In this document: one piece after another, positions 18,078-27,794 of the stretch | Numbering within the stretch: the stretch's first letter is position 1 | Layout: each line of letters begins with the position of its first letter | Assembly (NCBI GenBank): GCA_026397725.1 | Contig: JAPLUI010000539.1 | Span: 1 to 51,812 of the forward strand | Reading direction: 5' to 3' | DNA from: Verrucomicrobiota bacterium | GTDB lineage: Bacteria > Verrucomicrobiota > Verrucomicrobiia > Verrucomicrobiales > Akkermansiaceae | Length of the DNA stretch: 51,812 nt | Translations under genes and position numbers: made by a program | The notes under the pieces: generated by a model | What the model saw: the letters and a program-made list of their open reading frames with translations, nothing else | Told to the model about the DNA's origin: nothing | Databases searched by the model: none

Positions 18078-19195
18078 ATGAAACAGACCCTACACAAAGC
18101 GCTGCTGATTGCGGCGGCAACCGTATTTCCGTTGGGCACTTGCCCGGCGCAAGAAGCAAAACCCGCTGGCGATGCGACGCTGCAAAAACGCGAGTTCGCG
18201 ATCGAAAAACCGTACCTCAATCTTCCGGTCAAGCGCGGCACCGCCCCGCACCGCATGCGGCTCACCTTCCCCGACGGCAACAGGTTGGAATTCAACATCT
18301 GCACGCCCGGCGCGAATGACCCGCCCGGTTTCTGGTCCCCGGTGGATGTCACTGCGTTCAAGGGGAAAACAGTCACCGTCGCATGGGTGGACAAACTGCC
18401 GGAAAACTCCCGGGCGCTCGAACGCATCGAGCAGACCGACACGCTGCATGACGCCGGCTCGATCTATCAGGAAAAACTCCGTCCCAGGCTTAATCTATCG
18501 GGATTCAAGACGGGCGAGGATCCTGCCGTCGTCGCGGCATGGTTCAGCACCAGGCGCGGCGCGTGCATTGCCTATAGCAATGACTGCGGGCGCACCTTCA
18601 CGGAATTCAAGGAAAACCCGGTGGTGCCATTTGTCGGTGACCCCAAAATGATCTGGTATGCCCCGGGAAAACATTGGGTCATGGCGGTCAACTGGAAGGG
18701 CATCGCCTTCACCACCTCGCCGGACCTGAAGAAATGGTCGCCACTGACGAATCCGATAGAAGGATTTTTCGAATGCCCGGAGATTTTCGAGATCGCCGTG
18801 GATGGCAACCCCGCCAGCAAAAAATGGATTCTGTACGCCGGAGACGGCGCCTATGCCGTCGGCGCCTTTGACGGCAAAAAGTTTACCCCGGTCGGCGGCA
18901 AGCAGCCGTACAATTTCGGCAACGCGTATTACGCCTCGCAAACATTCAACAACAAAAGAACGAACTGCGTTGCATGGACCAAACCGCGCCGCTGAAGCTG
19001 GACAAGGGGAAGCTCCGCCTGCGCGTTCTAACGGACCGCCAGAGCGTCGAGATCTATGCCAACGACGGCAGGATTTACATGCCGATGAACGGACGTCTGG
19101 ACCTTGCCAAGCGGGACTTCGCGCTTGCCGCAACGGGCGACGGCGCCACGCTCCTTTCCGCAACCGCGTTTGAACTGAACTCCATTTGGAAATAG
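18078..19195 (+). pseudogene. GH32 gene with blade 1 and the middle deleted, 3' end out of frame
   Basis: From ATG 18078 the gene encodes a signal peptide (to CPAQE) and an N-terminal domain, then IYQEKLRPRLNLSGF directly followed by KTGEDPAVVAAWFS. The blade carrying the nucleophile NDPNG is missing. Two canonical motifs survive: VGDPKMIWY and FECPEIFEI (the ECP acid/base motif). At about 18958 homology jumps from QTFNNKR to ELRCMDQTAPLKLDKGKLRL, part of the C-terminal sandwich, in another frame that ends FELNSIWK at 19195. It is fused in frame to the GH20 fragment upstream. Confidence 0.75.
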
Positions 19196-19248
19196 GATGG
19201 AATCCAAACGAAGTCACAACAAACCATGCATGAATCCAATCAATTGAT

Positions 19249-21540
19249 ATGAAACACAACAACACAATCAGATCAGGCTGGATGACGGGATTAGCGGCGC
19301 TCGCATGTTGCGGCACGGCGGTCGCGGCGGACAAGACGCTGGTCTCCTGGGTCACCCTCGCCAACCTCACCCAACAGGGTGGCAGCGCGCTGACGATCCA
19401 ACAAGGCAGTCAGTTCGACGGGATCGTCTTCGGCGAAAAGGAGGCGGGCAAATGGATGGCCGGGAGCGAAACGTTCGCCCGGACCCAGCAAGACCAGCAG
19501 GCCAACGCCGTGGAGAATGCCGACAGCAAGGCGCTCATCCAGATGGCGATTGTCTATCAGGGCAACCGGATCTCCCTCTATCGGAACGGCACCCCCTATG
19601 CGTCCTATGAAGCCGGCGGCATCGATCTGCTGGGCGCGCCGGACAACCGGGCGGTCTTTGGCCTGCGTCACCAGGAGGCGGGGGATGGAACGCCCCTGCG
19701 GGGTTCGATTGAGGACGCGAGAATCTTTGACCGGGCGCTGAGCGCGGATGAAATCAGGAAATTGGAACCTAACAAGGAGTCCGCGATCAAGCCTTATGCC
19801 TGGTGGACATTCGAAAATGGCAAGGAAACCGACCTCATGGGGCGGTTCCCGGTGAACCACTTGAGCGGTGGCGCCAAAATCGAGGATGGCCGCCTGATTC
19901 TCGGTGTCAACGGTTCCGCGATGATCGCTACCGCCAAGCCCGGGACGACGGTGGCGAAGGCCCCCGAGGCCAGTGCCGCGAAGCCCGCACCTCCCCCGCC
20001 CGCGCCGTCCTTGCCGCCGGTTGCGGATGAGGCGATTCGCGCCGCGCGCTCGCTGCGCGAGCGGTTTCTAGCAGACCCGTATCGTCCGGGCTACCACTTC
20101 TGCGCGCCCGAGGACAAGGCGGAACCTGGCGATCCCAACGGCGCTTTCTATCACAACGGCCGCTATCACCTGATGTATCTCTACAACCGCAATGACAAGG
20201 GATTCTGTTGGGGCCACATCTCCAGCAGCGATCTGGTGCATTGGCGTTACCATCCCGACGCGATCGGCCCCGGCCAGGGCGATGAGGGATGTTTCAGCGG
20301 CGGCGCGTTCGTGGACGACGACGGCACCGCCTATCTGACCTACTGGATGCTCTGGGGCGCCAAAGGCATCGGCATGGCCAAAAGCAGCGGCACGTTCGAG
20401 TCCTGGGAGAAACTGGCGGCCAACCCGGTCATACGTTCGACCGAGTGGGGAATCACGGAGATGAAAGACGCCAGCGGCAAGTCATCCTTCCTGGGATCGG
20501 CCGATCCGTCCAACATCTGGAAAAAGGACGGGCGGTATTACATGCTGGGCGGCAATCTGGCGGTGCTGGACAAGGTCGGGCGCGTGCCGGATGCGCCGCT
20601 CAGCGAGCAGGGAGACCGGCTCTATCTGTATGTTTCCGACGACCTGAAGCAGTGGCAATACCAGCATGTTTTTTACGAGCGCAAGCCGGAATGGACCGAC
20701 CGCAACGAAGACAACATGTGTCCGAGTTTCCTGCCGCTGCCCTCCAGCCCCGATGGCGGGAAGCCTAGCGGAAAACACCTCCTGCTGTTCATCAGTCACA
20801 CCAAGGGTTGCCAGTATTACGTCGGCGACTACCGCGATGACTGGTTCTTCCCTAACAATCACGGTCGCATGACCTGGGTTGACAAAGCCTATCATGCCCC
20901 GGAGGCATTGGTGGACGGGCAAGGCCGCCAGATCATCTGGGCCTGGCTCCTCGGCAATCCCCAGGGCGAAAAGGAGCGGGGGTGGTCCGGCGTCTATGGG
21001 TTGCCGCGTTCGGTCTGGCTGGGCGAAGACGGCACCCTGCGCATGCAGCCGGTGAAGGAATTCAACTGCCTGCGCATCAACGGACAGTCATGGAAATCCC
21101 TAACGCTATCACAAAAGGAAACCAAAACGCTGGATGGAGTGATGGGGAATTCCTGCGAACTCGGGATCGAGATCGAGGTCGGCACGGCGGAACGTTGCGG
21201 CGTGAAAGTGCGGGCGTCCGCCGACGGGCAGGAGGAAACGCTCCTGTACTACGATGCGAAGACGAAGGAATTGGTATTCGATGCCACCCGCAGCGGCGCG
21301 GATGGCTGGAAGGTGGTGGAGCGCGCCCCGTTGGAACTGAAGCCGGGAGAACCGTTGAAACTGCGGGTCTTTGTGGACAAGCCGGTGGTGGAAGTCTTCG
21401 CCAACGAGCGCCAGGCCATCTGCCGGCGGGTCTATCCCGCACATTCCGATAGCCTCGGTGTCGTCCTGTTTGCCGAAGGCGGCCAGGCGAAGTTCAACAG
21501 CACGCAAGCCTGGGAAATGATGCCGTCCAATTCCTGGTAG
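19249..21540 (+). CDS. Secreted LamG-GH32 fusion, full length
   Basis: This 763-residue protein has a signal peptide (1-27), a LamG domain (28-228), a Pro/Ala linker (about 232-260), a GH32 propeller and a C-terminal sandwich. The nucleophile is Asp295 in EPGDPNGAFYHNGRYH. It is followed by WGHISSSDLVHW and the transition-state Asp419 in GSADPSNIW. The acid/base region reads NEDNMCPSF: Glu487 is four residues before Cys491, not adjacent as in Glu-Cys-Pro. The C-terminal LRVFVDKPVVEVFANERQ is typical of the family. The LamG half is paralogous to that at 2178. This is the best-preserved GH32-type enzyme here and is probably active. Confidence 0.8.
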   Translation: MKHNNTIRSGWMTGLAALACCGTAVAADKTLVSWVTLANLTQQGGSALTIQQGSQFDGIVFGEKEAGKWMAGSETFARTQQDQQANAVENADSKALIQMAIVYQGNRISLYRNGTPYASYEAGGIDLLGAPDNRAVFGLRHQEAGDGTPLRGSIEDARIFDRALSADEIRKLEPNKESAIKPYAWWTFENGKETDLMGRFPVNHLSGGAKIEDGRLILGVNGSAMIATAKPGTTVAKAPEASAAKPAPPPPAPSLPPVADEAIRAARSLRERFLADPYRPGYHFCAPEDKAEPGDPNGAFYHNGRYHLMYLYNRNDKGFCWGHISSSDLVHWRYHPDAIGPGQGDEGCFSGGAFVDDDGTAYLTYWMLWGAKGIGMAKSSGTFESWEKLAANPVIRSTEWGITEMKDASGKSSFLGSADPSNIWKKDGRYYMLGGNLAVLDKVGRVPDAPLSEQGDRLYLYVSDDLKQWQYQHVFYERKPEWTDRNEDNMCPSFLPLPSSPDGGKPSGKHLLLFISHTKGCQYYVGDYRDDWFFPNNHGRMTWVDKAYHAPEALVDGQGRQIIWAWLLGNPQGEKERGWSGVYGLPRSVWLGEDGTLRMQPVKEFNCLRINGQSWKSLTLSQKETKTLDGVMGNSCELGIEIEVGTAERCGVKVRASADGQEETLLYYDAKTKELVFDATRSGADGWKVVERAPLELKPGEPLKLRVFVDKPVVEVFANERQAICRRVYPAHSDSLGVVLFAEGGQAKFNSTQAWEMMPSNSW

Positions 21541-21563
21541 ATATCATTCTATGGAACTCTGAA

Positions 21564-23534
21564 ATGAGCAAACCGCATCACGTGGAAGCAACTGAAATCG
21601 GGCAAGTATCAGTGATTATGATTGCGAAATCAACAAATTCCAAGAAACAGATCATCACCCTCACCGCCGTGTTCTTGGCGCTGCTGGCGGCGCGGGCCAT
21701 GGACTACACGGCGGTCTTCGACGCGCCGCCGCAGCACGTGCCGACCAGTTACATGCCCGACGGACCACTGCTGGGCAACGGCGATCTCGGCGTGGCGATC
21801 GGGGGTCCACCTCAGGAGCAGTCGTTCTTCCTTGGCAAGAATGACTCTTGGCAGTGCAAGCCGGCCAAAGTGATTTCGGTGGGGATGGTCCGGCTGCACG
21901 TTCCTGCGCTGCAACAAGCCAGCTATCGACAAGAGCAGGATCTGGCTCGCGCGGAAGTGCGCGGCACGTTTACCAAGGGGGATTTGACCGTTCGCACCCG
22001 GTCCTGGGTGGCAGCGTCGGAGAACCTGCTCGTGACCGAAATCTCCTGTCAGGGTCCCACGGCGGTGACCGTGTCAGTGGATCAGTCGCCGGGCGGTGCT
22101 GAACCGACCTCTGAAATCGATAAGCGCTTCGGCATTCGCGGGCCCGAGGATGGAACGACCGCGTCGCTTTGCGGTACGCGGCGGGCCGATCCGGAAGCAG
22201 TGACCGAAGGCCGGTCGGTGACGGTCGCCACGCGGGTCCTCGATGCGGCGACCCGACTCGGGCCAAACAACTCGCTGGAATTCGAACTGAGGCCGGGCCA
22301 ACCGGCGCTCATCGTGTCATCCGCGCTGAGCGACCTGGATGCCGCCGACCACGCTGCCGCCGCCAACAAGCGGTTGGCTGCGCTGGACGCTCAGAGCGTC
22401 GCCCGGCTGAGCGCCGAGCACCAGAAATGGTGGTCCGATTTCTGGGCCAGGTCGTTCATCGAGATTCCCGACAAGTTGATCGAGAAACACTGGTACGGGG
22501 CGCTCTACATCCTGGCGTGCTGCAGTCGCGAGGGCAAAGTGGCACCGGGATTGTGGGGAAACTGGAACACCACCGACGCGCCGAACTGGCAGGGCGATTA
22601 CACATTGAACTATAATTTCCAGGCGCCGTATTACATCGCCCATTCGGCCAACCATGTGGAACTGACGCTGCCGTTTTACAAAGCCATCCTTGATTTCATG
22701 CCGAAGGGTCTTGAGATGGCCAGGACCCGGGGTTGGAAGGGCGTGCATTTCCCAACCCATATCGGACCGTGGGCCTTGCTGCCGGAGGGCTGGCAAGACT
22801 GGGGACAACGTTCCAATGCCGCCTACGCCGCCATCAATTTCATCTGGTACTACGAGTACACCCAGGACAAAGACTGGCTTAAGACGACCGGCTATCCGCT
22901 GCTCATCGAAGTGGCCAATTTCTGGGAAGATTACCTGAAGTTCGAGAACGGGCGGTATGTCATTCAGAACGACTCGATTCATGAAAACTCGGGCCCGGAC
23001 TGCAACGGAGTGCTGTCGTTGGGGTTGGTGCGCACGCTGTTCCGGTCGATGTTGAAATTCAGCCAGGATTTGGACACGGACGCAGACCGCCGACCCAAAT
23101 GGCAGCACATCCTCAAACACTTGAAGGACCAATGCGAACACCACGCTTATCCGAATCTCATTCTCTTCTACGGCGGCGGCGGGATCGAGAGTTGTGGCGG
23201 GTTCGCGGCGCTCAACGAAATGCTGCTGCAAAGCCACGAGGGGGTGATCCGCCTCTTCCCCGCGTGGCCAAAAGACCTTGACGCCCGTTTCGGGAAGCTG
23301 CGAACTTATGGCGCCTTCCTCGTGTCGGCCCAGCGCCAAGGCGGCCTGGTCGCCGGCGTGACGATCCGCAGCGAAAAGGGCCGCGACTGCACGGTGGAGA
23401 ATCCTTGGCCCGGGCGCAAGATCCGGCTGCTCCGCAATGCGCAACCCGCTGAAACGGTCGGCGGCGACCGCGTCACCTTCAAGACGACGGCCGGCGAGAA
23501 GATTGAACTCACACCACAGGATAGCGAACAATGA
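21564..23534 (+). CDS. GH95-like glycoside hydrolase with an in-frame internal deletion
   Basis: A leader starting MSKPHHVE contains a second in-frame ATG at 21618 that begins a conventional signal peptide (to LLAARA). The enzyme part has the N-terminal sandwich signature SYMPDGPLLGNGDLGVAIGG and an (alpha/alpha)6 barrel: WYGALYILACCSREGKVAPG, LWGNWNTTDAPNWQGDYTLN, WEDYLKFENGRYVI. The C-terminal segment is EMLLQSHEGVIRLFPAWPKD. This layout matches GH95 and related fucosidase/galactosidase proteins. At about 23130 ILKHLKDQ is joined directly to CEHHAYPNLILFYGGGGIE; in relatives a sizeable piece of the barrel lies between, so activity is uncertain. The first 150 bp are nearly identical to the start of the 43552 gene. 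Confidence 0.65.
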   Translation: MSKPHHVEATEIGQVSVIMIAKSTNSKKQIITLTAVFLALLAARAMDYTAVFDAPPQHVPTSYMPDGPLLGNGDLGVAIGGPPQEQSFFLGKNDSWQCKPAKVISVGMVRLHVPALQQASYRQEQDLARAEVRGTFTKGDLTVRTRSWVAASENLLVTEISCQGPTAVTVSVDQSPGGAEPTSEIDKRFGIRGPEDGTTASLCGTRRADPEAVTEGRSVTVATRVLDAATRLGPNNSLEFELRPGQPALIVSSALSDLDAADHAAAANKRLAALDAQSVARLSAEHQKWWSDFWARSFIEIPDKLIEKHWYGALYILACCSREGKVAPGLWGNWNTTDAPNWQGDYTLNYNFQAPYYIAHSANHVELTLPFYKAILDFMPKGLEMARTRGWKGVHFPTHIGPWALLPEGWQDWGQRSNAAYAAINFIWYYEYTQDKDWLKTTGYPLLIEVANFWEDYLKFENGRYVIQNDSIHENSGPDCNGVLSLGLVRTLFRSMLKFSQDLDTDADRRPKWQHILKHLKDQCEHHAYPNLILFYGGGGIESCGGFAALNEMLLQSHEGVIRLFPAWPKDLDARFGKLRTYGAFLVSAQRQGGLVAGVTIRSEKGRDCTVENPWPGRKIRLLRNAQPAETVGGDRVTFKTTAGEKIELTPQDSEQ

Positions 23535-23566
23535 AGAAGCCGTTGATACTATACCATCAAGCCGAC

Positions 23567-24389
23567 AGATGGCCGGGACCAAAAGGAGAAGTTGCAGATG
23601 GCAGGCTGGACTGAAGTTTCCCGCTACATCCGCCAGATCGATCCTGAGGGCCACCTTCTCACCCTGCACACCGCCGGACAGCTTCCCTCGCGGGCATGCA
23701 CGAGTGACCCAAGCGTTGTGGACTTCGAGATGCTCCAGACGGGTCACGGCATGCACGAGGTCATCGCGCCAACGGGGGAACAGATCGATACGGCGCTACA
23801 ATCCAAGCCCCCCGTGCCGGTGATCGACGGTGAGCCTGCATACGAAAACCTTGACGGGAAGATCCCGGCCGACGTGTGCCGTGCAGTCTTCTGGGTCTGC
23901 ATGGCCCGTGGCGCGGCCGGTCACAGCTATGGTGCCAACGGCATCTGGCAGGTCAACAATCCCGGGCAACCCTATGGCATGTCGCCCCTGGGACACAACT
24001 GGGGCACGATCCTCTGGTCCGACGCAATGAAACTGCCCGGCTCGGCGCAGGTGGCCCTGGGCAAGAAACTCTTGACGCAATACGAGTGGTGGCGGTTTGA
24101 GCCGCACGCCGAGTGGGCGGTTTACGCTCAGCCGGGTAATCCGTTCGGCCCCCAGGCCTTTGGCATGCCCGGCGGGGTGCGCGTGATCTATGTGCCCAAG
24201 GCTGCGGCGATCTCGGTCCGCAATCTCGATCCCCAGGCCAAGTATCGCGCCCTGTATTTCGACCCGCTCACCGGCGCGAAGACCGAGTTGGGCGCGGTCC
24301 GTGCTGATGCCGCCGGGGCGTGGACATGCCCGCCTCCGGAGAAATGCGAGCATGACTGGGTGATCGTCCTGGAGATTGAGGCCTATTAA
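23567..24389 (+). pseudogene. C-terminal part of a GH140/DUF4038-like glycosidase
   Basis: The frame reads DQKEKLQMAGWTEVSRYIRQ, HLLTLHTAGQLPSR, VDFEMLQTGHGMHE, PVIDGEPAYENLDGKIP (Glu as likely nucleophile strand), ARGAAGHSYGANGIWQVNNP and WWRFEPHAEWAVYAQ. It ends in a sandwich closing VIVLEIEAY. This is the second half of a DUF4038/apiosidase-like barrel plus the C-terminal domain. The first half is absent. A short ATG-initiated frame at 23531 overlapping the previous stop leads into it but in the wrong register. Confidence 0.65.
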
Positions 24390-24391
24390 CG

Positions 24392-25294
24392 TCATCCCCC
24401 GGCAAGCGCTTGGCGATATTGGCGCGGGCTGTGGTGTTCGAAGGCGCGAAAGACACGGTTGAAATGCGTGAGGCTGCTGAAACCGCACTCGAAGCAAATC
24501 TCGGTGATGGATGCCTGGGTATGAGTGAGTTGCTTCTTCGCCTCGGCCACGCGCCGGGCCTGGACGAAACGAGTGAAACGTATCCCCGTTGCCCGCCGGA
24601 ACACGTGTGAGAAGTGAGCCTGGGCAAGACCGGCGTACCGGGCCGCGTCCTCGAGGCCGAGCGCGGGGTCACGGAATCGGCTTTCCACGAACTCGCGCCC
24701 GCGCCGGATTTCGGCGCGTTCCAGTTGCGCCTTCAAATCCCGAATCCTGTTGGCACTCTCGCAAAGCTGTCGCGCGAAAAGCTCCAGCAACCGCATGAGC
24801 GAGGTGATCTGCTTTCTCGGCAGATAGACCGTGCGTTCGTAGGCGGCGCGCAGGTGGCGGTCGGAAACTTTCAACCAGGCGAGCCGCTGCTGCAACTGTC
24901 GGAACCCGGCGGGCGATTTTGGCTCGCGCAAGAGCTGCCCGCTGGAAATGAGGGTCGCGTGGTTCCCCAGGCCGGCCACGGGGACCACGATGTCCCAAAA
25001 GCCCGCGTGGCAGGTATAGAGTTGCGCCTGGCCCGATTTCGCCGCGTGCGAGTGGTGCTGCCGATCGCACGCGCCGCACCGGCGGAGTCCCTCGGGGGTC
25101 GCGCGTATCAGCCGGCAAACCGGATTCATCTCCCCCTCTTCAAACTTGTGCCGGATGAGCCCGCTCTGCGGATCATTCAACGCCATGACCACTCCGGTCA
25201 GCTTCTTCAAGATGGCGGAGAACTCGGCGAATTCGGGTGAATCCGCCAGGTGGTCGAAATCCGGGTTGGTCGTCAGGTCTGTCTTCATGCGCAT
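24392..25294 (-). CDS. AraC-family regulator with PocR sensor domain
   Basis: This protein of about 300 residues begins at ATG 25294 (or 25288); the longer open frame upstream has no conserved content. The N-terminal half is a PocR-type ligand-binding domain with Cys/His-rich RRCGACDRQHH and YTCHAGFWDIVVPV. The C-terminal half is a two-helix-turn-helix AraC domain (LEDAARYAGLAQAHFSHVFR, ITEICFECGFSSLTHFNRVF, SPRQYRQALAGG). Proteins of this kind usually activate adjacent catabolic genes in response to a small sugar or diol. It is divergent from the 25546 array and convergent with the upstream array, so it is a candidate regulator of either. Confidence 0.8.
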   Translation of the reverse strand: MRMKTDLTTNPDFDHLADSPEFAEFSAILKKLTGVVMALNDPQSGLIRHKFEEGEMNPVCRLIRATPEGLRRCGACDRQHHSHAAKSGQAQLYTCHAGFWDIVVPVAGLGNHATLISSGQLLREPKSPAGFRQLQQRLAWLKVSDRHLRAAYERTVYLPRKQITSLMRLLELFARQLCESANRIRDLKAQLERAEIRRGREFVESRFRDPALGLEDAARYAGLAQAHFSHVFRRATGIRFTRFVQARRVAEAKKQLTHTQASITEICFECGFSSLTHFNRVFRAFEHHSPRQYRQALAGG

Positions 25295-25388
25295 TGGGAA
25301 CCGGCAAAAACATCGCGCGTGGCGAAAGAAATGTAAAATAAAACGAAGACAATGTGGAGACATTCTTCCGCTGCGGCCTAAAGTTAGG

Positions 25389-25405
25389 GCGATCAAAATG
25401 ATCGC
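25389..25405. promoter_or_regulatory. Candidate operator palindrome
   Basis: GCGATCA, a 3-base spacer (AAA), then TGATCGC gives two perfect 7-base arms in the 250-bp divergent gap between the AraC-type gene and the 25546 ORF. The gap is otherwise non-coding and is where a divergent promoter and an autoregulatory site would be expected. No binding evidence is available. Confidence 0.35.
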
Positions 25406-25545
25406 AACCAAGATGCCGAACCTCATATTGCGTCGTGGCGCTCACGAAGTCGCACTCCAATATTGCGCGAGTGCGGGGTCGCGCCCAGGCACCCTTTCCC
25501 CGCAGGCAAATTCCTGGTGCCAATAACAATCCACAAAACAATAGT

Positions 25546-26187
25546 ATGAAAGCATTGAAAACGTTGTCGACCTGTATCGGGGCTAGCGCCCTGCTGCTGG
25601 CTACGAGGTTCTCGATTCTCGATGGCTCCGGCGCCAGTTTGGGCCTCTCGCAGCTCGGGAAGGAAGTTACTGGTAGCGCCCAGTCTGGTTTCGTACAATC
25701 TGACGGCACGGGAGGGAACGCTGCCAACTACGTGAAGTTTTCCAACCTGACGAGTGCCAGCGTGCCCACGAATTTCCGGGTTCGGGTTGGCGAAGGGGCC
25801 TACCCGCTCATCAACGGCGTGCAAATCGTGAATACCGCCAGCGCGAACCCGCCGACACACCTGGCGTCTGCGGTCGTGCCGGGCATCGGGGCGGTGGGAG
25901 TGCCCTTCACCGTGACGGTGGAGGCGCGGGATGCCGACGGCTTGTCGGCAGCAGCGGCGGAATTGTTTGAACACGACGCCTATGGTCCGAAACCCCAGAT
26001 CGGGTATTGCCCGTGGCCGACGGAAGCGGCGGACTGCAACACCGTTTTCAACCAGACGGCGCCCATGTATCGCGAGGCGTTTGCCCTGCGAGTCGCCGAC
26101 AGCCGGAAGGCATTTCCTTGCGATCTGCCGAAACAATCCCTATTTTCTCATTCCGTTAGCCAGCGCTTCGGGATTCTATCAGAATAA
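25546..26187 (+). pseudogene. Chimeric ORF: secreted sandwich fragment joined to a DUF4838-like fragment
   Basis: From ATG 25546 the frame has a poor signal sequence and then a beta-rich surface-protein segment (SAQSGFVQSDGTGGNAANYV, FRVRVGEGAYPLINGV, then GVPFTVTVEARDADGLSAAA). At about 25965 it passes in frame into FEHDAYGPKPQIGYCPWPTE, CNTVFNQTAPMYREAFALRV. This corresponds to the barrel region FERDDWAPPVMAGYCPVPTT of the 10601 protein. The DUF4838-like piece is only about 70 residues. The ORF ends in the 190-bp direct repeat. A functional product is unlikely. Confidence 0.55.
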
Positions 26188-26197
26188 CGGAAAATTG
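26008..26197 (+). repeat. 190-bp direct repeat, copy 1
   Basis: This stretch is nearly identical (over 90 percent by eye) to 39813-40002. It covers the DUF4838-like fragment (TGCCCGTGGCCGACG through GTTAGCCAGCGCTTCGG and TATCAGAATAACGGA). Both copies sit immediately before the start of an unrelated secreted gene, the PQQ-propeller protein here and the HzsA-like cytochrome at the second copy. Confidence 0.85.
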
Positions 26198-26198
26198 A

Positions 26199-26208
26199 CC
26201 CCCCCCCC
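26199..26208 (+). repeat. Homopolymer tract C10 upstream of a start codon
   Basis: Ten consecutive C residues end 4 bases before ATG 26212. The corresponding position after the second copy of the 190-bp repeat has only six. Such tracts are slippage-prone and can vary the spacing of expression signals. Confidence 0.6.
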
Positions 26209-26331
26209 ACCATGTCTAGCAACCTGAAATTGAAGGATGGTATTAAGTCGGAAAGCCCGGAGAAGATCCAAACCAGGTGCTCTCGTCATCCGGGCCGCAT
26301 CAACGGTGCGGGGTTTCGCGGGGTGGGCCCA

Positions 26332-27678
26332 ATGATGGTCTGGCTCGCGGCCGCAACGACCTGTTGGGCGGCCGATTGGCCACAATTTGGCGGTTCGCAC
26401 CGCGCCTTCACCTCGCAGGAGACCGGACTGGCCCGCTCGTGGCCCGCCGATGGCCCCAAGCTCCTCTGGAAAATTCCGCTTCACAGCGGCTTTGCCGGCG
26501 CGGCAGTCAGGGACGGCGAGGTGTTTCTTTTCGACCAGGCCGACGATCAGGAAGTCTTGCTCTGTTTGGACATGGGCACCGGTAAGGAACTCTGGCGCTT
26601 CGCCGACACGGCACCGAATAAGATCGGGCCGGCCGGGACACGCGCCACTCCGGCTGTGGACCAGGATTACGTCTTCATCTGCGGCACCACGGGCCATTTG
26701 AATTGCCTCGACCGCAAGACCCACAAGGTGGTTTGGCAGGCGAACCTCGTGAAAGATTTCGACGGCGTGGTGCCCCTCTGGGGTGTCGCCCAAAACCCGG
26801 CGCTCTGGAAGAACCTGGTCATCGTCGCCCCGCAAGGACGCAAGGGCGGCATCGTCGCCTTCGAGCGCAACACCGGCCGGGTGGCCTGGCGCTCGCCTTA
26901 TGTCACCGGCATGATCACTGGCAGTTGGGAGGGAAGTTACATATCTCCGGCGCTCACCGAGATCGACGGCACCCCACAGGCGATCATGGCCACCGCACAC
27001 GGCCCGAAAGGCGACAATGATGCCTGGACCACGCGCGGCTTGGTGGCCGGCATTTCGCTGATAGACGGCTCGCTCTTGTGGACCTACGACGGCTGGCAGA
27101 GCGAGATCCCGATTGCCGCCCCCGTGCCGGTGGGCAACGGCCGCGTCTTCATCACCGCCGCCTACGGGGGCGGCTCCGCAATGCTCCGGATCGCCAAGGC
27201 GGGCGACAAGTTCACCGCCACCGAGGTTTTCACAACGACGGAGTGCGGTGCCCAGATCCAACAGCCGATCATCTATCAGGACCATCTTTATGTCGTCAGC
27301 AACGGCAAGGAACACAACGAAGGACTGATGTGCCTGACGCTGGGCGGCGAGGTGAAATGGCACACCACCAAGAGCCGCTTCTGCGCGAAAGCCGAGCCAA
27401 ACCTGCCCAACTTCGAGTGCGGCAACATCCTCCTTGCCGACGGGCTGCTCTTCGCCGTCGACGGCAAACGGGGCGATCTCTACCTGATAGAACCCACCCC
27501 CCGAGGCTACCGGCAGCTCGCTTGCGCGAAGAAGATGCTCGACGAAAAGGGCGACGGGCAAATCTGGGCTCCGATGGCCCTCAGTCAAGGCAAGCTCCTG
27601 CTGCGCGATCAGCAGCAGATGAAGTGCGTCGACGTCGCGAACTCATCCGGTACGGGCGTTCCGAGGCTGCAACCATGA
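26332..27678 (+). CDS. Secreted PQQ-like beta-propeller protein
   Basis: Propeller repeats of the PQQ/BamB-like type follow one another: DWPQFGGSHRAF, KLLWKIPLHSGFAGAAVRDG, LLCLDMGTGKELWRFADT, HLNCLDRKTHKVVWQANLVK, GIVAFERNTGRVAWRSPYVT, LIDGSLLWTYDGWQSEIP, LMCLTLGGEVKWHTTKSRF. I chose ATG 26332 because a signal peptide (MMVWLAAATTCWA) begins there. The frame is open to ATG 26212 but the extra 40 residues are not conserved-looking. Proteins of this type are common next to PVC hydrolase genes and are often of unknown function; no quinone-binding residues can be assigned. The last residues after KCVDV look like added intergenic sequence. Confidence 0.65.
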   Translation: MMVWLAAATTCWAADWPQFGGSHRAFTSQETGLARSWPADGPKLLWKIPLHSGFAGAAVRDGEVFLFDQADDQEVLLCLDMGTGKELWRFADTAPNKIGPAGTRATPAVDQDYVFICGTTGHLNCLDRKTHKVVWQANLVKDFDGVVPLWGVAQNPALWKNLVIVAPQGRKGGIVAFERNTGRVAWRSPYVTGMITGSWEGSYISPALTEIDGTPQAIMATAHGPKGDNDAWTTRGLVAGISLIDGSLLWTYDGWQSEIPIAAPVPVGNGRVFITAAYGGGSAMLRIAKAGDKFTATEVFTTTECGAQIQQPIIYQDHLYVVSNGKEHNEGLMCLTLGGEVKWHTTKSRFCAKAEPNLPNFECGNILLADGLLFAVDGKRGDLYLIEPTPRGYRQLACAKKMLDEKGDGQIWAPMALSQGKLLLRDQQQMKCVDVANSSGTGVPRLQP

Positions 27679-27794
27679 TCAGGAAATCCCCTTGGGTTTT
27701 CAGTCGTCCGCTCCACACGGCACTGCATGTTGAAGGCAACATTCAACGATGGGTTCTCAAGCATGGAAAAACCAATACGAACGTCGAACCATAA

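Noticed and set aside
27675..27794. Short ORF of about 39 codons between the PQQ-propeller and GH5-like genes.
   Set aside because: It overlaps the upstream stop, has no conserved motif and reads like intergenic sequence.
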